Assembly: GCF_000002995.4 (NCBI RefSeq)
Contig: NW_025062479.1
Coordinates: 18,534,721-18,598,720 of the forward strand
Origin: Brugia malayi
Taxonomy: Eukaryota; Nematoda; Chromadorea; Rhabditida; Onchocercidae
Length of the DNA: 64,000 nucleotides
Reading direction: 5' to 3'
The translations under genes and the position numbers were made by a program. The notes under the pieces are model-generated. The model ran no database searches and was not told where the DNA came from. It was given only the letters and a program-made list of their open reading frames with translations. Positions 1 to 11,435 of this stretch are shown one piece after another (position 1 is the first letter of the stretch; each line of letters opens with the position of its first letter).

Positions 1-127
1 TAAAATAGCAATTTAATAACTTCAGTACAACGGTCGTCGTCATGCTGACTAAACTTTTAATGATTTGAATAAGAGGTAACATTGAATTACAAATTCTACT
101 TAATCTACAGTAAAATGTTCATATAAC

Positions 128-616
128 CTCCAGTTTATTCATGAGCGAGTTTAGAATATTGTTTTTGCCAATCATATTGACAAGCTCCATTTTCAAATGC
201 AGTTTCACTTCACCGCTCACACCATCAAGTGGCAATTCAGACATTAATTTTTCCTCAACAATTTCTGCCCATTCCTCCAGAATTAAATTATAAACTGAAA
301 AAAAATAGAATGAGAATAAGGCTCTCGAAATCGGTTTGGTTTTAAGAGTCTTTAAACTATTGGATATAAAATTACCCAAAATTCCAGGAAACTGTGTTCC
401 TCAGTGTTATAATTACTGCATCCCGAAAACAAACATTACATCACTCACACATATATCTCATACTGGAACAACCTAGACTGTTGAGACCAAAATTAAATCA
501 CTCAAGAGGATAAAACTTATTAAATTCTAACCAACATCCGTAAATCCTTTTGGTAGGAAACCAAAAAACTGTGCTTCGTACTCATGTAGCCCATCCCAAT
601 CGCAACCTTTCATCAT
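128..616 (-). CDS. mis-12: MIS12 kinetochore protein, N-terminal part (runs off the left edge)
   Basis: Exon 1 is 616-532 and exon 2 starts at 294. The join is in phase 1. MIS12 is a core subunit of the Mis12 complex, which links centromeric chromatin to the outer kinetochore. The family signature is visible near the N-terminus: residues 13-20 read EYEAQFFG, the invariant start of MIS12 proteins, followed by a helical stretch rich in E and L (VYNLILEEW, then VEEKL). Start choice: the first ATG lies 5 nt after a TTGACTTCAG acceptor with no upstream exon needed, which suits SL trans-splicing. Exon 2 either ends at a GTTATA donor near 127 or reaches a stop at 119. MIS12 proteins continue with long helices, so a donor is more likely and the rest of the gene lies outside the window. 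Upstream in the same direction is zwl-1, 611 bp away. Confidence 0.85.
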
Positions 617-621
617 AACTC

Positions 622-632
622 CTGAAGTCAAA
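622..632 (-). promoter_or_regulatory. Probable SL trans-splice acceptor of mis-12
   Basis: On the minus strand TTTTGACTTCAG ends five bases before the mis-12 ATG. No 5' exon of mis-12 is evident upstream, and the preceding gene on the strand ends about 600 bp away. This is the layout of a trans-spliced downstream operon gene. It is inferred from position only. Confidence 0.5.
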
Positions 633-902
633 ATGACAAATTGTAATTCGAATTTACATGCCGTTAAAACACATACAACATTTTAAGCGCTATGCGGCAA
701 TCATTATACAATCACTGGAATCTTTGCAAGGGCATATTTAAATTGGAAAGAACAGTAGTTTCACACAAGTCTGTAAATCTTGGGGTATAGAAATGACAGA
801 AAGTAAAAAACCAAATGTAAATCTAAATAGCAAGACAGAGAATATGAAAATACCAGTGGAGTATCAACGATCGCAAACAAGTAAGAAAAGCTGACTTAAA
901 TT

Positions 903-908
903 TTTATT
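903..908 (-). terminator. Candidate poly(A) signal of zwl-1
   Basis: AATAAA on the minus strand (TTTATT on plus), 320 nt downstream of the zwl-1 stop and about 290 nt upstream of mis-12. This is a plausible 3'-end signal in an intercistronic region, but the hexamer is common in AT-rich DNA. Confidence 0.3.
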
Positions 909-1227
909 GAATAACTTTAATAATAACAGTGTGAGATATGAAATAATGCATATATCAATTTGCTTCACTACCAATTGCAACAATAGTTTGGAATTTTAAA
1001 ATTTTCATTTTATCATTCTTAACCGGTAAGGGCTATTAAATAACTCAGACAACACTGATAGCAATTCAATACGCCATAATGAAATCATGTCTTGAACTTT
1101 TTTAAAATTGGCTAACCCTGTCATATCTTCCCTGATTTTTGTTTATGGAAGTCTCAAATTACATTTAAGAATTTCTCTAATAATCTCTTGTACTTTAACT
1201 AAATAACAATGATAGATTAAAATAATA

Positions 1228-4200
1228 TTAATATCTTGATAATGGCGTGGTGAAACTGCCGGTAACGACACTGATCTCGTAATGACGTAGAGTTGCATGC
1301 AGTTTTAATTTTTCTTCATCGCTTGAACAAAAAATTTTTTCTGACATGGAATTTTGAAGCACTGTCTGGTCCTTAATTTTCTGAAATATTAGTAGCAGAA
1401 AATCATATAAAAATGTAAAAATTTAGCACTTCGTTGTTCAAACAAATAAAGATCGGAATTCATCAATAAAACTCAGATCAGAAAGATGCCCAAAGATAGC
1501 AAATACATTCACATAGCGGATGATAAGTTATAAATGTACAATTAACAAACATCATGCAATTAGAGAATATCAAATATCAAATTAATACTTTTAAAGTCTG
1601 TAACATCGAAAAGAAACTGAAAACGAGGATTCCATAATTATACTATGCTATACTATCAATGCTAGAATCAGTTCTTCCTTAACAAAGACGTGTGATCAGA
1701 ACATTTATTACACGACCAATACTTAACAAGAAAACTTCGTACAGATGTGGTGAATGATAAATATTTTCAGAAAAAAAGTGCGCTATGTGCGAGAAAGGAA
1801 TGCTTAATGTTAACATAAAAGGACCAATATAATTCGAGTGTCACTAAGAATAGAGAAAAGTATTCAAAATTATGATTCTACCGACTCTCAAGAAGATAAT
1901 GCCCACAAAAACATGCACATGTGCTGAATTGGTTAGATAAACGATTTTGACAATCATTACTGTGACCATTCCAATTTAAAAAAAAAAAAAAAAAAAAAAA
2001 ACCTTTGCGCTATCGAGTTCTACAATATTATTTCCCCCATCAGCATTCTGTCTGTTAGATGCAACATCGTTAGTTCCAGGATTTTTGATAAACGGTAACC
2101 AAGAAGTACGTGAACACAAAATCATGCAGCGCGCTAACCAACCTTCTTTATTAGTCGTTTCAACCGTAACTTCTGATTTCCAAATTTTGGGAAATCTACT
2201 GAAAAAAGATTTTATATGGTTTCAGTTATGCACTACAAATTGTGCTTTCATATGCAATAAATTTTGATCTATGTATTTTCCTACTCAAATAAAAAAAATC
2301 TGAGGCATAAATTAATGAACTTCGATTTTTTTTTTTTTTTTGGTTCTACAAGTTGTACTGCAAGTTTCGTGACATTTTTGGGGTGAAAGTTTACTTTTCA
2401 TGTACAGGTTTGAAGATGTCCGTAAATGACAATCTGGAATTTAATGTAAAAGTCATCTCTTCAATCATTTGTTCGGTTATGTCATCAGCCGTAGGAGATA
2501 TGTTCAGTTTGCTGTACTGTTCAAGGACTTGCCTGCGCAGAGGAAAAATAATTAAAACAGAAAAAATATTAAATAATTATTGAAATGCAAATTCAATATT
2601 CTAAGCGATTAGATCTCAACTATGCTATTAAATTAAAGCTTTGGTTTCACAGCACTAGATACAACCATTCCACTAAAATATGTAATTTACCTTGCAATGA
2701 TATTTATATGATGTCGATCCAATCTAAGATATTGCTTACATGTATTTACTACCAAAAGACTATTATAGAACAAGAATAATGCATCGGCCTGATCCTGTGG
2801 TTCTTTCCCTGCGCAGCAATCAAAAACAGCATCAATTTCGGCAGCAGACCCAAAATACTCTGTGAATGAATTGAAATGGAATTAAGGACTGCATTTCATA
2901 TCGTAAAAGCTTATGGAATAAAAAATACAAAGAGTAACCTCTATTTAAAAATTCATCGATACAAGCTCTTCGCAACCGCTCCAGACCCATTTCCAAATAA
3001 ATTTGTATCGGTGTAAGGCCCTCCAAACGTGGTAATAGCAAGTCGCTGTTACATGCATCACGCAATAAACGTGCCATCGTACATCTATTATTTGTAAGTA
3101 CCTAAAATTAGCACGAACTCCTCATTTTTTTTTTTTCACATGTTCAGAACAATTTGCAGATCTAATGTCTCGATAAGAAAACTAACCAAGGTATTTTTAT
3201 ATCCTCCTTTCAAAGCATCAAAAACATATTTTAAAGCTTTTGTGAGATCTTGATTTGAATGACAGTATCGCAATATGAGCCACAGTTCTTCCGTGAAATC
3301 TTGAGGTAAATCCAGTGGAATATCCTCCAAATCTTTGTCTATAATTCGAACACTTAGTCTTTTCTCAGATAGATCAGAGTATCATAACTCGACCGAAATT
3401 AACTCGCTTGCAAAGTTCGAAACCAATTTCAATAATAAACTTTTGCTTATCTAACCAAATTTAATAAGCTTCTCGTCTATGTTTTGTACAAATTATAGAT
3501 GTTTTAACATACTTCTAGAAAAAGGTGAGGTTTGATTAAGCAGAGATTGTAACGCAGATTTTATGAGCTTTTCATCCTCCTGTATTTGCTCGAAATCCAC
3601 ATTTGACCAAGTCACTTTGCCGGTTCTCAATGCACGTCCTAAGGCAAGCACCAGTTCCAGCTCAACAACTAAACCAAGGTGTGGCAAGCGTACATCAAGC
3701 CAACCTGGTGATATCTTCTGTAAATGAACTTAATATTTTCCAATATAAAATCAGCTTTTAAGAAAAACAGGATCTAATAGTTTTGTAAATATTTAAAAAG
3801 TTTCACAAATTTTCCTATTATTTCCGGAGTCATAATAATAATTAATAGTAGTAATAATAATAATAATTAATAATAATAATAGTAACAATAACAATAATAA
3901 CAATAATAATAATAATAATAATAACAATAATAATAATTAGTAATAATAATGGTAATATAATATCAAGTTGTCTATTATTAATTTTTTGTCAAAATTGAAA
4001 CATACAGCAACGACCGAAGCTGACGGAACAGGTTTCGAAAGTATTTCATCAGAGCAATGATTCATATTTAGAAATGTCCATGATACATGAAGCTCTACAA
4101 ATCCAGACAATCTGTTTTGGTTGTCTCGATTGGTTGTAACTGTTTTCGGAACAACATCATACACACAATAAGCTGTGTTTGGAGAGACCTAAATCTCTGA

Positions 4201-6048
4201 AAAATTTAAGCAGCACAGAACAAAGTCATTGGGAAACATATCACTACTCTCTTGAAGCAATATTTAATATCATGGTTGTATTACTGATTACACAGAAATT
4301 ACCCTAGCAGAGCGCCAGTGGAAATAAAGACAAAACTTGCCTTGTAGGAATCACGAAAACGTTCTTTGTAATCTTCCAAAAATTTGATAGGGTCTGTGTA
4401 ATCTCGTGCTGAAAAAGTTTGTCCTACACTATTTTCCTTAAGCGATCAGTGATTAAACTAGCAGCTGATAGAAAATAGTACAAAGTGCACTTGAATTAAT
4501 CTATATTTCAATGCAATATTTTTGTATGTACCATCATAATTTATACAGAGAATAAACTAGAAAATAACTTACGCAATGTTCTAGCATGGTAAGTCGCAAT
4601 GCCATCGTTTGTCTTACATATACCAAACCAACATGTATGAAGGTAGTCACTAATATCACAGGAAATCCAAATATCTGGATTTGGCAGCGTTTCCCTATCA
4701 AATGGGACGCCATTGGTAATAAACCTAAATTCAAATACTTACTAATTAAAGTTTTTCAATATGCTCAAAAACAAAAATATGAACAAGCCATTATGAATTA
4801 TTCTGAATTAAACACAGCATACATGCCAGCAAGAGATCGAGCTTCTGAAGCTTTCAGCGAAGACAGAGCAAACTGTTTTAGTGTAGAAGAATAACAATAT
4901 TTGTCGATTAAAATCTTCGGTGCATCCTTTATCTAAAATCCATCAAAAACACCAATACAAAGTATCACTTATAATCATGAATACTCCAGTAACACATGAA
5001 ACAATGTCTGTGACTTTAAGACTACATAAGTTTAATGATCTAATGATTTATAACTAAATTTTATACACAAAACTGTTTTCACTTCCAACAATTCACGTAT
5101 AACGGTGAAATTAAGGACGATGATCTCTCACAAATGCATTTACAAATTAAATCCTTACCAAAAGATAAATAAACAAAAAACCTGCAACTTCGATAAAGTT
5201 AAAAATTCATATTTCAGAGGTGAAGTGCTAAGCTCAGAACTATTTTCGGAACACTGCCCTTCACAATCCTGCACTTGATCTTTGGAATCTACAAGGGTAT
5301 TTCTTTTTTCTTCATCCGTAGCCTGAACAAATAAACATTAAAATGCTTATCCCAGAAAAATTTTATAGAAAAAATACTACAGCTGCTTCTCCTTGAATTG
5401 AAATAATGAAAAATTTAAACAATTCGACAAAATATATAATACTTTGTCAGAACTTTTTTTCAGACATTTCTATTCACCATAATCCCTACATCCATCCAAT
5501 TAAATATATAATATACATCCTGTGAAGCCCTGTTAATGAAACCATACGGTCCGACTTCAAAAGATTTGTCAACGCACACAAGAAAACTTACTAAAGAAAC
5601 TTCGCAATCGGATTCTAAAAGGCGACCGATTACCACGATTTCCTTTCCCATCATCCATGATATACTGCTAATTACAGGCAACTGGGAAGTATTTAATAGG
5701 CGAACTCGATATCTGCCAAACTTAACAAATGTATAATGAAGAACTGTTAATTTTAATGAAATAAAAACAAATGTTTGAGAACGTGGTGGAACAAAGCATT
5801 TCATGAAAAAATGAAAGTATTGTAAGTGAAATTTTTAATTATTTTAACTCGGCAGTTTTTTACAAGTGAAACTTCTACCTAATTTTGTTTTTTCTTTTTC
5901 TTTCATTTACCTTTTTTACAGTTCATTTCTCTGAATAAGTATTATGTTTTAATGTTCCATACTTTAACATGTACTATACATATAAAAAAGTGCTTACCAA
6001 TGTTGCTCCGTTTCTAGAACATAATTCTGCTCGAGTGATGTTCGACAT
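1228..6048 (-). CDS. zwl-1: Zwilch, RZZ complex kinetochore/spindle-checkpoint protein
   Basis: Fourteen exons, all phase-consistent: 6048-5998, 5720-5592, 5322-5182, 4872-4814, 4724-4573, 4408-4341, 4188-4006, 3717-3513, 3338-3187, 3101-2939, 2859-2691, 2532-2395, 2198-2003, 1380-1228; about 652 residues (human Zwilch is about 590). Zwilch binds ROD and ZW10; the RZZ complex recruits Spindly/dynein and MAD1 to unattached kinetochores. Zwilch-like landmarks in order: ALSSLKASEARSLAGMY; LPNPDIWISCD and CWFGI; LHVSW; VELELVLALGRALRTGKVTW; FTEELW; then TPIQIYLEMGLERLRRACI followed by EYF. The start (MSNITRAEL) follows a TTTTAG acceptor by 15 nt, which suggests SL trans-splicing; that reading frame stays open back to the acceptor. 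The exon 1-2 join uses an AAG acceptor and is the least certain; a 20-nt exon at 5930-5911 is an alternative. The intron after exon 6 has a GC donor. The C-terminal two exons are less conserved but in phase. Confidence 0.87.
1978..2001. repeat. Poly(A) run (poly(T) on the coding strand of zwl-1)
   Basis: An uninterrupted run of 24 A. On the minus strand it is the poly(T) that begins immediately inside the donor of zwl-1 intron 13. Confidence 0.9.
3832..3950. repeat. AAT/TAA-rich trinucleotide microsatellite, imperfect
   Basis: About 120 bp of interrupted AAT repeats with AGT and AAC variants, lying inside the zwl-1 intron between exons at 4006 and 3717. This is simple-sequence DNA with no coding signal. 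Confidence 0.9.
5911..5930 (-). other. Possible 20-nt microexon or decoy in zwl-1 intron 1
   Basis: On the minus strand a 20-nt segment is flanked by TTATTCAG and GTAAAT, good acceptor and donor sequences. Read as an exon it would shift phase 2 to phase 1 and could join the CAG acceptor just above 5743, but exon 1 as read ends in phase 0, so it does not fit the present model. Confidence 0.25.
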
Positions 6049-6063
6049 GTTACCCGAAGGTAC

Positions 6064-6072
6064 CTAAAATTA
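6064..6072 (-). promoter_or_regulatory. Probable SL trans-splice acceptor of zwl-1
   Basis: ATTTTAG on the minus strand ends 15 nt before the ATG at 6048. The intervening bases read in frame with the protein, so an internal-exon reading cannot be excluded. Confidence 0.4.
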
Positions 6073-6757
6073 TGCACATAACTGAAAAGGAAACTGCAAC
6101 TGAAATTTCAAATTATAATTGTGACCATTAACTATTTATATGAATGATCACTGAAATTATGAATGGCACAAAAAAAAAAACAGCCGAAATTGTTCATCGC
6201 AAGTAAAAAGGTAACAAAAATCCTTCAATCAATTCAAAAACTTAAACTAAATTAAACTTTATCTAATTATAATAGCTATTAGCTTTTCAAACAAAAAATA
6301 AGTGTCATTTATGACGTAAATCAAGTGCAACTGAAATCAGTTCGGATATTTTGCACAACATCAGATGTCGAAAAATCCTAAATCAATATTTATATGAAGG
6401 AGTTGAAATAGAGTTACAACGCATATCCTTGAAATGGTGCACAACCAATAAATGAACAAACGGTTTGGTTACTAAATTAACTAAATGAAGCATAAAAAAG
6501 CTCTAAGATACAAATCAGCAGGCCAAATTAGGCTAAAACATGATTTCGAAAGCATCATTTTTTACAAAATGCGCTTGTGTAAACGAACACAAAAGGAGAC
6601 ATCATAATAGTAACTATGCATAACTAAAATTCAATTTTTCACTTTTCCAACAAAATAAGTTCATCAGTTTTTCAAATTCTTGATAAAACACCGGAAAAAT
6701 CAACAATATTAAACTCGATCTACAGAACAATAATATCAGAGCGAATGTCCAAACAGC

Positions 6758-6991
6758 TCATGCTGACGATTTTGAAGGATAGTCCACTAAACGATTAGGC
6801 ATGGGCAGACGTGATTTTTTACTGACAGGAGTTAACCGATGCCGAAGTTCAGTGTCATCCAATGCTCGCTGCGAAAATCTATCATTCAACTTTTTTTCAT
6901 ATAAGCTGAAGTTTTTCAATGATTTGAATCCGTACCTATCATCGCTGTGTTGCATAGTTTTGGTGCAAGAACATGCTTTTGGTTTATTGAT
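6758..6991 (-). CDS. 78-codon terminal exon: small separate protein or alternative C-terminus of the membrane gene upstream
   Basis: An ACCTTTGCAG acceptor is followed by 78 open codons in phase 0 ending at TGA (6758). The peptide is basic and polar (KKSRLPMPNRLVDYP near its end), with a CSC motif near its start and no membrane segment. Two readings are possible. It may be a trans-spliced single-exon gene starting at the internal methionine (MQHSDDRYG), or the last exon of an alternative transcript of the multipass gene, using an in-frame GTAAGC donor at the sequence QLSEI in that gene's last exon. I do not recognise the peptide. It lies 710 bp upstream of zwl-1 in the same direction. Confidence 0.45.
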   Translation of the reverse strand: MNKPKACSCTKTMQHSDDRYGFKSLKNFSLYEKKLNDRFSQRALDDTELRHRLTPVSKKSRLPMPNRLVDYPSKSSA

Positions 6992-7330
6992 CTGCAAAGG
7001 TAGTAGTAAGTGGCTTTTATGACAAGAAATCTTAGAGTGAAGCAAACCGACACTGCAAATAAATTTCAAAACTACCCTTAGAGTGGAAAAAGAAAAGATA
7101 AAATAGTACCTCAACTACACAAAGAAGTGTGACATAAAAGATTATGAAAAGGACCATGACACAATATACCCTATAATAAAATATTATATAGAACTGAAAC
7201 TTCACAAAAATGTTTTAGCAATGAAGTAGAAAAAAAATTCAATCTAATATTCTTTATTGATTAGTTAAATAATTATTTTTTACATTTCATTAGTAATCTA
7301 AAACGTCTCAATTTCGTACTCATAAACTCC

Positions 7331-7906
7331 TCATTTGCAAGTTATTAAGCCCAATAAGATGAACCATATGAAAGTAATATATCCTGCTCGATTCTCGAAA
7401 TTCGTGCCACAAATTGCATAGTACTCTAATGGTTCACCGCTTACTATTTCCGACAACTGTCCGCCGGGAATACAATGAAGATCGAATAGCTTCTGTTTTT
7501 GTTCTTCTATACAAAAATATTTTCTGCGGTATAAAGGCTGAAAACCATAAAACTCCAACATACATACATACAAAAACGCTATGATTTCGCTCAGAATGAA
7601 ATTCATAAGGGATACAATAAAATCAGCAAAGCCAGTTTTTCTTGTAGCTGACTAATTACAAAAGATTATAAGTGGATAAAAGATATGTAAACTGAAATCC
7701 TACCAAACCAAAAGGTGAAAAAATTTGCTCCATTTCACCACACGAACCGACCGCCTGATGTATACCTTCTGAAATGATGTTCTCAGGGGAACTAAATACT
7801 GCCAATAACATATGAAGCAAGAAATGAATTGCCACAATTGAGAGTTCAGCAAGTGCACGAATACATCTTTCACCCAATGGAATTTCGATCAACTGATCTT
7901 TTCCTG

Positions 7907-7938
<32 letters not shown>

Positions 7939-9878
7939 ATAACAACCTATTTATGCACATACCTATTTCAAATCAGTATTTTTATCTATTTAAAATGCCG
8001 TGTAATGTGCAAGGTAAATTCCCAACCTATATCAAGCAAGTCATAATCCCTTTTAGAATTAAGCAGTGCTTTCAATACTGTAATTGCATAAATAACAAGC
8101 AGAAGTGCCAGTGGAAAGATGGAATGGATCTGAAAAAAAAGTAATTACGCATTTGAGGAATTATATCTCAAATAAGAAGAAACAAATTCATTAAAAAAAT
8201 TTACCTGAAAAATATCATGCAGAATGTGGAAGAAAATTATGTACTGCAATGTAGCAAGGCAAATAGCAAACAAAGCTGCACCAAATACACAAAAGAATTC
8301 AGTAGCAAATCTGAAAACCTATTTGCTTTCCGCAAATTCTAGTTTTACATCTATAACATAAATAATCTAATTCGCACAAGGCTATTACAAATAATTACTT
8401 AACCACCTTAATTTAACTGATGCTAGTGAGTGCAAAATCATTAAATCATTACCATATACAAGAACTGAAACGGATTAGCTATATAGAGAAAAAATTAAAA
8501 TTTCCGAACGGTCAAAAGATAAACAGCACTACCCATAAAAAGCATTTAAAAATAAAGAAAGATCTAGAACCTTTTCCAGTCATATTCTTTCCGAAGAAGT
8601 CCTTTCCGAAACAAGTATAAACTGGCATTGAATGATGTCCCTAGTATTGCATACCATGCCAACACAACTAGTGGGACAGAATAAAACCTAGAAAAGTAAA
8701 TAGTGACAAGCAATGTATATCTGAACAATTCTCTTAAAGACCAGTAGTTTGTTAATGCTATTTAAAATGCTTCTGATAATATAATGGAAAACTGGAGATA
8801 GCTATTTGGAATATACACATATTCATTCATATTTATGTACATACGTGTTTATGAGACGTGGGTCACCATTATACCACTGCCACCAAAGCAACTTTGTACC
8901 CATCATTTGTAAGGGCAACGACAACAAGAATACCAGAATACCGTTTGCTGCAGCTTCACCCCACCACTTCAAACGAATTCTGCAAAAGCTTGCATATTAA
9001 ACACAAAAAAACAGCATGTATTGCAATGTAATCAAACTCCGCCTTTAATATAAGAAGCAATATATTAATTCGAAAGTGGAAATTGAAATGAATTAGCGAA
9101 AGAAATATGAATTACCTTTTCACTATAATATATGAAGTGTAAAACAATGTGTGGTAGATACCACATAATAAATAAAGCGGAGTGCGCATCCCCATAACTG
9201 TTAACATTGTTTGACTGTAGAACATAACGTTCATACTTTCATCGGCAAACTTTATACTTTCAGTAAAGACGGCCAATAAATAAACACCAACCCATGTGTA
9301 CACATAACGTGAACCATAACGTAGAGCTTAAAATTTTGAAACTTGTCCATCACGCTAGAATAGTATGGAGTGGAAGTGTAACTAAGAAGTGGCCGAACCT
9401 AAGAAACGACCGAACCGTTAAACTAAGAAAAAACTAATATTCATGAAAGTGTTTAAAAAAAGTCCTGATGTTTTGAAACATAGTTCCCAGAAGAGTTTAA
9501 AGGAATTATACAGTAAAATATTACCACAGAAGAATGACAATAACCAAAGCACTGTATAGACGAATTCTGATACAACCAACGTTGGGTGATTTTCTATCAA
9601 TGGCTGTAGTTCCCGAGTTTTACATAACCAATCCGCCGCCTGTGAACATCTTGGAAATTATGAAAAGCCAAAGGTTTAAGGTAAGTACATATTCTAAAAT
9701 TTTTTTTCGAGTCTTCAAAATGCAAGAAAAAACGAAAGTGAAAATATTTATGCTAAATAAATCTAATCGAAGTTTCATATTAACTACAAACACCCACATA
9801 TGGAATATGATACAAGTTGAACCCGTACCTATATTTATGTAAACTAGAAGATACACAGAAACTATCTTTCATGGACAT
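7331..9878 (-). CDS. Nematode multipass membrane protein, probably of the DUF7802-like family
   Basis: Eight firm exons, all in phase: 9639-9525, 9326-9116, 8979-8845, 8687-8571, 8310-8205, 8129-8027, 7903-7704, 7537-7331. A tentative 8-codon first exon is 9878-9855 (MSMKDSFC) behind a TTTTCGTAG acceptor. About 405 residues with roughly seven hydrophobic segments, for example LLSFF, VYLLAVF, ANGILVFLLSLPLQ and VPLVVLAWYAILG. Visible motifs are HPTL-VVSE before the first membrane segment, GSRYVYTW, KLLWWQWYNGDPR between membrane segments, and a Cys-bearing C-terminal loop FDLHCIP...YYAICGTNF before a last hydrophobic stretch. No function is known to me. The family name is from memory of similar worm proteins and should be tested; that it is an integral membrane protein is clear. 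An overlapping plus-strand frame at 9534-9842 is an antisense shadow. Confidence 0.75.
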
Positions 9879-9879
9879 T

Positions 9880-11225
9880 TCATAGTCAGCAAATCACCTA
9901 CGAAAACAATGTAAGAGAATTAAATTTTCTATATTAAAAGCCAAGTCTTGTTATAGCTACAGATCTTAACGAAAAGCAATGCCAGATTGTTTAAGAAGTG
10001 TTTTTAAAACGAAAACTTCAAAAAACAGTAGTCTTGCATAATTAAAATGTAGCACAAATGTGATGAAATAGAAGGAATAAATGTTAACTGTAACGATTTT
10101 CATCACTATTGATATGATATTCTTCCTCGTATTTGGGCATATCGTAAATGGGAGATAATTAAACACACGGGAATCCAGCAGATACTCCATAACAGCTAAA
10201 ATCAACACACTTTCATCAAAGATAATATAAAATAGCTACGACAATATATAATAATAACTTCTTTGGAACGATTTTCCTTTTTGCAGAACCAATTTTCTTT
10301 TTATAATATGAATCGGTAAATAAATCGCAAATCTACGGCTGCTTATGGTGTTATTCACTCTACTTTGTTAACCAATTATTCATATTGCAAGATTTTGACT
10401 GAAATTTAAAATAGAAGGATTTTTTCAAAGTTTTCCTTAACGAGTGTGAAGTCATGCTTAGGACTATAGTATTTTGAAGTTAGCTCTTACAAACTGGAAT
10501 ACTAACCTAACTTATAAATGCGTTTAACATCATATTTTACTACATTTCACAAAACTAGTCATCTCAATTGTATCAGATCTTAACCATTTTTTCTTCTTGT
10601 TCAGTCAGTTTAAAGTGAATCATAATAACAAAGGAAAACTTGAGTTCCATCCGAAAATTACATCTCTAATATGGTAATATGTGAAGCATACCAGATCAAA
10701 ATTTGAATAGTTCATCCGTCCATACAGATGGATTATCATAAGTAAAGTGAGTGCTATCCCTTTTTACTTCTCATATTTTTGAATAATTAACTTATCTAAC
10801 TCAGCAAAATATTTGTGGAGCCTTGTTTCAATCAAAAAAGTAGTTCAAATGTAGTGAGAGAGATAAGAAGATGGAGCAACATTATTTCAAGATGGCAGTA
10901 CTCTGAAAATATACTATTTGTATAGCATTTGTGAATTATCGAGAAAGAAACAGAGCAGTGGAGAACAGTCCTTAAGGAAGAGATTTATGTGTCATTTTCG
11001 CCACTACAGCTTATACACACAATAACTATGCTGACAATGAATCAATAAAGCTTCCATATATTATTAATTCATGTCTCCCAGGAGAGGAAGTCATCACTCC
11101 CTCAGGATACTCGGACTGGTCAAATGACGAACAACCAATAACCATAGCCATACAAGCACCACCAACCTAATTCTGATAACGCGCCAGTACCTCCCGCCAA
11201 TTATAACATTTTAAACTGAAAAAAA
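9880..11225. other. Intergenic stretch without recognisable genes
   Basis: AT-rich sequence. The frame at 9966-10208 (minus) is hydrophobic but has no matching splice signals. Nothing else supported. Confidence 0.5.
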
Positions 11226-11435
11226 TCACGTTGAATGTGTCTGTGATATCGGCCAACCGCAAAATATGTTATGCAGAAAAGGCGGATATGGCAGTGATTG
11301 TGGAGGAGGTTGCTTCTGAGGTGGCGGTAAATAAAAGTTCCCAACTCTGAGAGAGGGAGTATTTTTCGTGTTATCGTAGCTGTCTCGTACTATGTTTTTG
11401 TCCTGGTCGTTGCTTCTTGTTCCCTCATCTTTCAT
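11226..11435 (-). CDS. Possible small proline-rich protein (69 aa)
   Basis: A single open frame starting at a true ATG, with an in-frame stop upstream and an AATTGCAG acceptor 28 nt before the ATG, as a trans-spliced leader would need. The N-terminal half is polar (DEGTRSNDQDKN) and the second half proline/glutamine-rich (LPPPQKQPPPQSLPYPPF). Base composition here is less AT-rich than the surroundings, which favours coding. I do not recognise it; no signal peptide or membrane segment. It could equally be one exon of an unseen gene or chance. Confidence 0.3.
   Translation of the reverse strand: MKDEGTRSNDQDKNIVRDSYDNTKNTPSLRVGNFYLPPPQKQPPPQSLPYPPFLHNIFCGWPISQTHST

Noticed and set aside
4586..4894. 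Plus-strand frame of 102 codons
   Set aside because: Overlaps two phase-consistent zwl-1 exons on the other strand; its open frame is a shadow.
9534..9842. 102-codon plus-strand frame with a good GTAAGT donor (SMAVVPEFYITNPPP region)
   Set aside because: It is antisense to the phase-consistent first exons of the multipass gene, and no plus-strand acceptor partner fits downstream.
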